DNA of 54,726 bases, taken from positions 1-54,726 of the forward strand of contig JAAWEL010000025.1 in NCBI GenBank assembly GCA_022794255.1, in the 5' to 3' direction. Below the pieces are notes generated by a model that was given only the letters and a program-made list of their open reading frames with translations, was not told where the DNA came from and did no database searches. The position numbers and the translations under genes were made by a program. This document shows, in pieces, positions 48,718-54,726 of this stretch; within the stretch, counting starts at the first letter, position 1, and every line of letters begins with the position of its first letter. The stretch comes from Lachnospiraceae bacterium. Its GTDB lineage: Bacteria; Bacillota; Clostridia; Lachnospirales; Lachnospiraceae.

Positions 48718-50544
48718 TTATTCTACTGTTACTGACTTGGCCAGATTTCGTGGCTGATCTACATCTAAGTGCTTGCTCACAGATGTATAATAAGCGATCA
48801 ACTGTAAGGCGGCAGCAATGGGGAATACAGTAAAGTGATCGTCCACATTGGGAATTCTAAGCTGGATATCTGCCAGACTATCATCTACCTGGGCATTTTC
48901 CTTTACTAGAAGGACAATATAAGCGCCGCGTGCCTTGACTTCACGGATATTGGAGATGGTTTTGGCATAAACATGTTCCTGGGTGGCAATTGCTATGACT
49001 GGCACCTGATCAGAAATCAAGGCAATCGTTCCGTGCTTCAGCTCTCCAGCAGCATACGCCTCTGAGTGAATGTAAGATATTTCCTTTAACTTTAATGCCC
49101 CTTCCAGGGAAAAGGCGTAATCCAATCCTCTTCCAATAAAAAACACATCCGTACTATGAATCATATGAGAGGCAATATTGCGGATAAAATCCTTTTGGGC
49201 AATCACCGTTTCCATGGCAGGAATCACATCTAAGAGATCCGAAAGGAAAGAACAGGCCTGATCTCTTGTATATTTTCCACGAACCAGAGCCATGCGGCAG
49301 CTAATCATATATAAAGCAGCAAGCTGTACGGAATAGGCTTTGGTACTGGCTACAGCGATTTCCGGACCGGCATGGGTATATAATACATAATCGCTTTCCC
49401 GGGCGATGGTAGAGCCTTTAACATTGACCACCGCTAAAGTTTTAGAACCACATTGATGAGCCAGTCTTAGAGCAGCCAGAGTATCAATGGTTTCCCCTGA
49501 TTGGGAAATGATGATTACTAAGGCTTTCTTATCAATCAAAGGCTCCTCATAGCGGAATTCTGAGGCAATGGATACGGTAATCGGAATCTTAAGAACCGGC
49601 TGCATAATCGCCCGGGCTACCATACCTGCATACATGGCTGTACCACAGGCAATAATCTGAACCTGGTCACAGCTCTCAAAAATACTGTCAGGTATTCCAT
49701 CATCACTAAAGTCTGGAAGGCCTTTGTTGACCCGGGGAAGAATTGTATTGCGCATGGCATCCGGCTGCTCATGGATTTCCTTTAACATAAAATGAGGAAA
49801 TCCATTTTTCATGGCAGCATCCATGTTCCAGTTGACTGTCATGATCTCAGGATAATCCTTGGTGAAGGTTTCATCTAAATGATAGACATGGACTTTATAG
49901 GGAGTCAGCTTCACAATATGCTGTTCCGGCACCACAAAATATTGGCGTGTATAAGGAATCAGTGCGGTCAGATCCGAGGCAATCATTGAGCCGGAGGAGG
50001 TGGAAGCAGCAACCAGCGGGCTTACATTGCGAATAGCAAAAATTGCCCCTGGCTGATCTTCAAACATAATACAAAAGCTGTAGGAACCGTCTAAAAGCTT
50101 AATCAAACTGCAGATTGCATCCAGAGGATCTCCGCTATATAATTCATTTAATACCTGAGCAGCTACTTCGCTGTCTGTCTGAGAAATCAGACGGTCCTGA
50201 AGCTGAAATTTTTCTGTAAGTTCATGATAGTTTTCAATGATTCCATTATGAATTAAGACCACTTTACCAGCTCTGTGAGGATGAGCATTTGCATCGGTGA
50301 CACCACCATGGGTTGCCCAGCGGGTGTGACCAATTCCGCTGTGGGAAGAACCAGAGATCTGCTGTCTGCAGTGTCCTTTAAGATTTTTGACTTTTCCGGC
50401 TTTTTTGATCAGATGGATATGGGAATCCTCCATGCACAGAGCAACTCCCGCGCTGTCATATCCCCTATATTCCAGGCCGGACAGTCCTTCCAGCAATATT
50501 TTGGGGGCTTCCAATGGCCCTGTATATCCAATAATTCCGCACAT
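48718..50544 (-). CDS. glmS: Glutamine-fructose-6-phosphate aminotransferase
   Basis: Makes glucosamine 6-phosphate from fructose 6-phosphate and glutamine, the entry to peptidoglycan amino sugars. 608 residues. The start at 50544 gives MCGIIGYTG so that Cys2 becomes the N-terminal nucleophile; AAAGGAGGAAA is upstream and another ATG lies two codons earlier. The glutaminase domain has HTRWATHGGVTDANAHPH and HNGIIENY, and the isomerase part has two SIS domains (SQSGETIDTLAAL, STKAYSVQLAAL, FIGRGLDYAFSLEGALKLKE) and the KSVTVE end. Its promoter lies very close, leaving a leader of only about 35 bases with no room for a glmS ribozyme. Confidence 0.97.
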   Translation of the reverse strand: MCGIIGYTGPLEAPKILLEGLSGLEYRGYDSAGVALCMEDSHIHLIKKAGKVKNLKGHCRQQISGSSHSGIGHTRWATHGGVTDANAHPHRAGKVVLIHNGIIENYHELTEKFQLQDRLISQTDSEVAAQVLNELYSGDPLDAICSLIKLLDGSYSFCIMFEDQPGAIFAIRNVSPLVAASTSSGSMIASDLTALIPYTRQYFVVPEQHIVKLTPYKVHVYHLDETFTKDYPEIMTVNWNMDAAMKNGFPHFMLKEIHEQPDAMRNTILPRVNKGLPDFSDDGIPDSIFESCDQVQIIACGTAMYAGMVARAIMQPVLKIPITVSIASEFRYEEPLIDKKALVIIISQSGETIDTLAALRLAHQCGSKTLAVVNVKGSTIARESDYVLYTHAGPEIAVASTKAYSVQLAALYMISCRMALVRGKYTRDQACSFLSDLLDVIPAMETVIAQKDFIRNIASHMIHSTDVFFIGRGLDYAFSLEGALKLKEISYIHSEAYAAGELKHGTIALISDQVPVIAIATQEHVYAKTISNIREVKARGAYIVLLVKENAQVDDSLADIQLRIPNVDDHFTVFPIAAALQLIAYYTSVSKHLDVDQPRNLAKSVTVE

Positions 50545-50585
50545 AGACATTTCCTCCTTTAAAGAAATTTCAGCAAATTGCATTT

Positions 50586-50614
50586 ATTATAACTTATGAA
50601 GCTTCATTCGTCAA
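50586..50614 (-). promoter_or_regulatory. Promoter of glmS
   Basis: Minus-strand TTGACG (50609-50614), 17-base spacer, TATAAT (50586-50591), 42 bases before the glmS ATG. Confidence 0.8.
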
Positions 50615-50695
50615 TTCCTGCTTTTTCCTTGTTTCTTAATGAATTTTTAACCTGAATTTTTGTAAGTTGTCACTGTTTTTCCCTCTTGTTTTGTG

Positions 50696-50757
50696 TTATA
50701 ATGTATTGCGCTGAAGCGCAAGCAGGTCATCAATTTACTGGCGAAATTGATGACAAA
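50696..50757 (+). repeat. Tandem double-hairpin repeat, unit 1 (62 bp)
   Basis: The unit opens with TTATAATGTA, then hairpin A TTGCGC-TGAA-GCGCAA (50706-50721), the linker GCAGG and hairpin B, GTCATCAATTT (50726-50736) pairing with AAATTGATGAC (50744-50754) round a 7-base loop ACTGGCG. Hairpin A overlaps nothing coding. The unit is directly repeated at 50758. Confidence 0.9.
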
Positions 50758-50819
50758 TTATAACGTATTGCGCTGAAGCGCAAGCAGGTCATCAATTTTT
50801 TGGGAAATTGATGATAAAT
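50758..50819 (+). repeat. Tandem double-hairpin repeat, unit 2 (about 61 bp)
   Basis: It repeats unit 1 almost exactly: TTATAACGTA, hairpin A at 50768-50783 and hairpin B with GTCATCAATTT (50788-50798) and AAATTGATGA (50805-50814). Both stems are unchanged; the differences fall in the -10-like start (T to C), the loop of hairpin B (now TTTGGG) and the closing base pair (C to T, still able to pair with G). Confidence 0.9.
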
Positions 50820-50903
50820 TAAAATTAAATTTCGATGAAAGTTTACATAGTTCTTTGTATTCGGGTTTTTCTAAATAAAATGTGATAACAGCAGGGGCAT
50901 AAG

Positions 50904-52913
50904 ATGAACAGACAATGGATTTCGGCTATTTTGATGACAGTAGTGGGAGGATGTATTTTTGCTGTTTCTGATCTGTACAGGCCGCAGCTGACTGTGGCAG
51001 TGGTATCAGAGACAGAGAATGATACAAGCTCTCAGATGTCTGTTACCAGTCTTTCAGAAACAGAAATTACAACAGATACAAGGCAGACAGAGGAAGAGAC
51101 CAAAGAGGAGTTTTCACCAGCACCGGATGAACTGAATTTGGCCCATTATTTTCCAGAGGGTGTGGATATGAATGACCTTTCTAAAAGTTATGCGGGGAAA
51201 GCATTTATAGAATTGATGACCCAGGATGGGCTGTGGATGAACAGTATTTATGACTATGCGGATCTGACACCAGAACAGCTGTCCTCCCGATTAGGAATGC
51301 CCAGGTCCAGGGTGATGGGAGATTACAATCCAAAGGATGATAAACATGACCCAGATAATCCAAACAGCTGGACGATCAATTCATTCCGGAATATTCGCAC
51401 AAAAGTAACAGATGGAGATGGAAAACCTATTAATGCTTACTCCAATGTAATTGAGATCATGTCCGTGGCTAATGTGTATTCTTATTATAAAAATGTTGAG
51501 GATTATGATTTATTTCTTTCTTGTGCTAAGGCGCTTTGGAAGGTATCGCATTCATATTCTATCAGTATGAGTGAGGTGTACTATTGTGATGGCTGTCTCA
51601 GTGAAGAAGATGAAAGGGCACGCTTAGAGCGGGAAGCAGAGGCTGAGGAGGAAGCTGTAAGAAAAGTGATTACGCAGGTTGGAAAGGGATTCCGTGGAAT
51701 CCAGGCTGAGGAGGAGGCTACAAAAGATTCAGAACAGATAAGGGAAAGCATGACTGCCAAAGAGACAGAGGGAAAGTCGGATATTTCAACAGTAAATTCT
51801 ATCCAGGAGACAAATAATCTGGACAATATAACAACCATTCATGAGTCAGTTGCAGATGGAAATGAGTCGGAAGAGAATGTGGAAGAATCTTCTTCAACTT
51901 CAAGGGTAGTGATACAACCTGCCTCTACAGAAGAAGCAATGATGATGGATTCTTCCAGTGAGTTAAACCAGCAGGATTTATCTGGAGGGGAAACCAGTTC
52001 TTCTGTACTTATCGCCGGTCAGTCATCGACCAGTCCTTTAGGGGAAAATACTGAGACAACGCAAGAAGGAGCAGAGGCCTCTCCTTCCAATGGTTCAGAG
52101 CCAGAATCAATACCAGAGAATCATACATACGAAAATAACAAAAAGGCAAATGATGAAAACAAAAACAGAAAAAAAGATTCTGATGATCCGGAATGTCCGG
52201 GACATGTAGATTTAATCATTCATATGAAAATTTGTGGCATTAAGGAAGAAAACGGGCTTTTTAAACGGGATCCTTATGGGAATGATGCAGATAATCGCGA
52301 TGAGAATGGATGGGAGGGATGGACCCAGGAGACTATGGATTCTGCAAGACGGCTCAGCAGTCAGGACTGGTATCAGAAATATGGTATGACCATTTCTGCC
52401 TTTTCTATGAGAAATCCCCTGACTGGTTATGAGATCGAGGAGTATATGGAACGGCTTCCTGATGATATTTCAGATACGCGGAGGGATATTATCCGGTTTG
52501 CCCTTTCTTCTGTGGGAAAGGTTCCCTATTATTGGGGAGGAAAGCCATCCGCTCCCAATTATTCCCGAAATAATTTTGGGACCTTGATTACTCCGGATGA
52601 AAAGGGAAGAATCCTCAGAGGACTGGATTGTTCTGGCTGGGTCAATTGGGTGTATTGGAGTGTCACTGGCAGCCGCCTTCCATATGAAAGCACATCTGGG
52701 CTGGCTCTTTGTGGAAGCCCGATCAGTCGGGACAATCTGCAGCCAGGTGATATTATTATCCGTACCGGAGAAAGTGCCCATGTAATTATATTTTTGGAGT
52801 GGACGGATGATGGAAGGATTCGTTGTATCCACGAAAGCAGCGGGGATGTAAATAATGTAACGGTGGCTGTCCGTGATGCAAACTGGCCATATTACAGGAA
52901 GCTGATTGATTGA
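50904..52913 (+). CDS. Large secreted NlpC/P60 peptidoglycan hydrolase
   Basis: 669 residues. An N-terminal hydrophobic segment (residues 8-25) exports or anchors it. Residues 75-235 form a folded domain of unknown family (NLAHYFPEGVDMNDLSKSY, LTPEQLSSRLGMPRSRVMGD). Residues about 245-430 are low-complexity, rich in Glu, Ser, Thr, Asn. A short cysteine-histidine segment, ECPGHVDLIIHMKICGI, precedes the C-terminal NlpC/P60 domain with catalytic Cys in GLDCSGWVNWVY, His in ESAHVIIFLEW and a third polar residue in CIHESSG. It should cut stem peptides in the wall. GGGG stands before the ATG, and the LCP gene follows after 12 bases. The tandem repeat lies upstream. Confidence 0.87.
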   Translation: MNRQWISAILMTVVGGCIFAVSDLYRPQLTVAVVSETENDTSSQMSVTSLSETEITTDTRQTEEETKEEFSPAPDELNLAHYFPEGVDMNDLSKSYAGKAFIELMTQDGLWMNSIYDYADLTPEQLSSRLGMPRSRVMGDYNPKDDKHDPDNPNSWTINSFRNIRTKVTDGDGKPINAYSNVIEIMSVANVYSYYKNVEDYDLFLSCAKALWKVSHSYSISMSEVYYCDGCLSEEDERARLEREAEAEEEAVRKVITQVGKGFRGIQAEEEATKDSEQIRESMTAKETEGKSDISTVNSIQETNNLDNITTIHESVADGNESEENVEESSSTSRVVIQPASTEEAMMMDSSSELNQQDLSGGETSSSVLIAGQSSTSPLGENTETTQEGAEASPSNGSEPESIPENHTYENNKKANDENKNRKKDSDDPECPGHVDLIIHMKICGIKEENGLFKRDPYGNDADNRDENGWEGWTQETMDSARRLSSQDWYQKYGMTISAFSMRNPLTGYEIEEYMERLPDDISDTRRDIIRFALSSVGKVPYYWGGKPSAPNYSRNNFGTLITPDEKGRILRGLDCSGWVNWVYWSVTGSRLPYESTSGLALCGSPISRDNLQPGDIIIRTGESAHVIIFLEWTDDGRIRCIHESSGDVNNVTVAVRDANWPYYRKLID

Positions 52914-52925
52914 GAAAGGATTGTT

Positions 52926-54551
52926 ATGAAATACAGAAATGAACATTATGAAGATGAAATTGACCGGATGAGAGCAAGGCGAAAAAATGGAAATAAGAGA
53001 AAGAACCAAAAAAATTTTACAAATTCTGATGACTTTGAGATCATAGAGGATCTGGATGAATTGGGTCACAGAAGCAGAACGCATAAGCATATGGCCAGAG
53101 GACAATTTAGATCTTCAAGGAATCATCTTCCTTTAAACAGACACAATAAAAAGAAAAGATGGCTGGGCTGGGTTCTTTTACTGGTCTTATTTCTATCTGG
53201 TTTTATTTATTGGAAACGCCCAAAAGACAGTGGATATTGGACAATCGTTGTATATGGGGTAGATTCCCGGGATGGAAATCTGGGAAAAGGTGCCCTGGCA
53301 GATGTTCAGATTCTCTGCAGCATTAACCGGAAAACAGGAGAGATCCGCCTTGCATCGGTATTTCGTGATACTTATTTAAAGATCGATCCGGAAGGAAATT
53401 ATAATAAAATTAATGAAGCATATTTTTTGGGCGGAAGAGAGCAGGCTGGTGAGGCACTGAAGGAGAATCTTGATCTTCATATAGAGGACTATGCCACCTT
53501 TAACTGGAAAGCTGTTGTGGATGCTATCAATATATTGGGAGGCATTGATCTGGAGATTACGGATAAAGAGTTTGCCTACATCAATTCCTTTATTACAGAG
53601 ACTGTCAATTCTACAGGGGTTGGTTCTGTGCAGTTGGAGCATAGTGGAATGAACCATTTAGATGGAGTGCAGGCTGTCGCCTATTCCAGGCTTCGATTGA
53701 TGGATACCGATTTTAACCGGACAGAGCGCCAGAGAAAGGTGATGGGTCTGGCAATGGAAAAGGCCAAGCAGGCAGATTTTAATACACTGAGGATTTTGGT
53801 GGGAACGGTATTCCCTCAGATATCAACCAGCATCGGTGTTGATGATTTAATGACAATTGCCAAGGATGTAAAAAAATATTATATTGGTCAAACTTCAGGG
53901 TTTCCATTTTCTCATTCTGAAATGAAAATTGGAAAAAAGGATTGTGTAATCCCAACTACATTGGAGAGCAATGTTGTTCAGCTTCATAGCTTTTTATATG
54001 ATGACACGCAATTTGTACCGTCTGGTGTAGTAAAAAATATCAGCGCAAAAATCGCTGAAGTTAGCGGTCTTGGCAGTCCAGGAAAAGATACAGAATCAGG
54101 AAAAAATGTAGGCGCAGAGGGAAGTACCAGTAATCAACAACAATCGCCAGAACCATCAGAATCAGTGGATTCTGCTTTGGAAGAACCAGAAGCCTCGCCG
54201 GAAGCCAACGAAAGTGAGTCTGAACAAGAGACAGAGCCTGAAATGTCTGAGAGTCCGAGTTTCGAAGAAACTTCTGAATTGGCTGCAGAATCGCTTGACA
54301 ATGAAAATCAGGACACTGAAATAACGGCTCCTTCTGAGTTGCAGCCAACCACTAAGGTTCCGGAAACAGTTATTCCAGATAATGAATCCTTATCTGGGCC
54401 AGGAGGCACTCAAACCGCTCCAGGTGGGAATAATGGTCCGGGAGGAAATCATTCATCAGGAAATGAGAGCAGCCAGCCGAATGCATTTTTGGAAGCTCCT
54501 GGGCAGAGTCATTCATCAGATACAGGAGTTGTCACGGGCCCTGGGCATTAA
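52926..54551 (+). CDS. LytR-CpsA-Psr (LCP) family glycopolymer transferase
   Basis: 541 residues. LCP enzymes attach teichoic acid or capsular glycopolymers to peptidoglycan from lipid-linked precursors. The first 75 residues are a basic cytoplasmic part, followed by one membrane helix (WLGWVLLLVLFLSGFIYW). The LCP domain follows: VVYGVDSRDGNLGKGALADV, ASVFRDTYLKIDPEGNYNKIN, the NWKAVVDAINILGGIDLEI segment and SRLRLMDTDFNRTERQRKV with the phosphate-binding arginines. The C-terminal 165 residues are low-complexity (Glu, Ser, Pro, then Gly/Asn repeats such as GPGGTQTAPGGNNGPGGN), probably threading through the wall. RBS GAAAGGA. It is co-transcribed with the NlpC/P60 gene. Confidence 0.92.
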   Translation: MKYRNEHYEDEIDRMRARRKNGNKRKNQKNFTNSDDFEIIEDLDELGHRSRTHKHMARGQFRSSRNHLPLNRHNKKKRWLGWVLLLVLFLSGFIYWKRPKDSGYWTIVVYGVDSRDGNLGKGALADVQILCSINRKTGEIRLASVFRDTYLKIDPEGNYNKINEAYFLGGREQAGEALKENLDLHIEDYATFNWKAVVDAINILGGIDLEITDKEFAYINSFITETVNSTGVGSVQLEHSGMNHLDGVQAVAYSRLRLMDTDFNRTERQRKVMGLAMEKAKQADFNTLRILVGTVFPQISTSIGVDDLMTIAKDVKKYYIGQTSGFPFSHSEMKIGKKDCVIPTTLESNVVQLHSFLYDDTQFVPSGVVKNISAKIAEVSGLGSPGKDTESGKNVGAEGSTSNQQQSPEPSESVDSALEEPEASPEANESESEQETEPEMSESPSFEETSELAAESLDNENQDTEITAPSELQPTTKVPETVIPDNESLSGPGGTQTAPGGNNGPGGNHSSGNESSQPNAFLEAPGQSHSSDTGVVTGPGH

Positions 54552-54552
54552 G

Positions 54553-54705
54553 ATGTTCAAACTATTCGCGAAACAATACTTTAATGCGAATAATTACGAA
54601 AGAGCTATCCGTGAGATTTCATCTTCCAGACGGGAGAGGATAGAGCGCATATTTCGGAGTTCCGAACTTGTTATAGCGATCTTCTCCTGTACATCCTCCC
54701 TGTAG
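54553..54705 (+). CDS. Possible short ORF after the LCP gene (50 aa)
   Basis: A 50-residue frame starts one base after the LCP stop and is rich in charged residues (FNANNYERAIREISSSRRER), ending in a hydrophobic stretch. There is no binding site of its own; translation could only come by coupling. Nothing is recognised, and it may be spurious. Confidence 0.2.
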   Translation: MFKLFAKQYFNANNYERAIREISSSRRERIERIFRSSELVIAIFSCTSSL

Positions 54706-54726
54706 ATGGTGGATAGTAACCTTTCA

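Larger units (their letters stand above)
50584..50903. other. Intergenic region between glmS and the NlpC/P60 gene
   Basis: Apart from the leftward glmS promoter and the two-unit repeat, the region is AT-rich and contains no gene. The rightward promoter is not certain: each repeat unit starts with a TATAAT/TATAAC-like box without a good -35, and TTGTAT (50855-50860) with TAAAAT (50876-50881) has a short 15-base spacer. Confidence 0.6.

Noticed and set aside
50545..50700. Possible glmS ribozyme upstream of glmS
   Set aside because: A promoter lies only 42 bases before the start codon and the sequence shows none of the ribozyme core.
54564..54591. ATTCGC/GCGAAT inverted repeat after the LCP gene as a terminator
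   Set aside because: Only six base pairs with a 16-base loop and no T tract.

Overview
The window reads as a chromosomal segment of a low-to-mid GC, Gram-positive anaerobe of the Lachnospiraceae (Clostridium cluster XIVa) type. Evidence is the gene order (NUDIX hydrolase, SpoIIM-like protein, xerD; rplU-prp-rpmA-obg-yhbY-nadD-yqeK-rsfS; radical SAM protein, DUF2344 protein, RNase G), strong AGGAGG ribosome binding sites, sigma-A promoters, acetate formation by PduL plus AckA, an L27 with the N-terminal extension cleaved by Prp, and abundant cell-wall genes of a monoderm. No prophage, insertion sequence, CRISPR array or rRNA was seen; one tRNA-Leu(CAA) is present. Everything is read by eye from motifs and translation; no database search was run.

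Layout. 1-5 kb: end of a sugar-binding protein, luxS behind a near-consensus promoter, a truncated sigma-70-like protein, proC, NUDIX hydrolase, SpoIIM-like protein and xerD. 5-15 kb: topB, a hexapeptide-repeat protein, then leftward upp, a lipoprotein, tRNA-Leu, a PH-domain protein and dapL, followed by a zinc-finger anti-sigma-like protein and polA. 15-25 kb: sfsA (leftward), a GNAT-DUF523 fusion, an SseB-like protein, coaE, walJ-like hydrolase, the ACT/UPF0210 pair, a methyltransferase, tmcAL (leftward), and pduL-ackA. 25-36 kb: L,D-transpeptidase, yceD-rpmF, an intracellular alpha-amylase with an unusual tail, a membrane-anchored GH18 enzyme (leftward), a uridine-phosphorylase-like enzyme, class B sortase, AraC/GyrI regulator with a MATE pump, an SRAP protein and azlCD (leftward).

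36-40.4 kb is the most accessory-looking stretch: a small membrane protein, a dinB-type polymerase behind LexA-box-like palindromes, an AT-rich membrane ORF, a macrodomain protein, and an XRE regulator interrupted by an amber codon exactly at a conserved Trp. 40.4-48.7 kb returns to strongly conserved translation and RNA-maintenance genes. 48.7-54.7 kb holds glmS (leftward), a striking tandem repeat whose two 62/61-bp units each encode two hairpins, then an NlpC/P60 hydrolase and an LCP-family protein.

The best candidates for something undescribed are the tandem double-hairpin element at 50696-50819 (stems conserved, loops diverged), the GNAT-DUF523 fusion, the sigma-like protein without region 4, the paired inverted repeats that bracket the pduL-ackA promoter, and the alpha-amylase with a charged linker and helical tail. 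None of these is proven; each is given with a check that could refute it.
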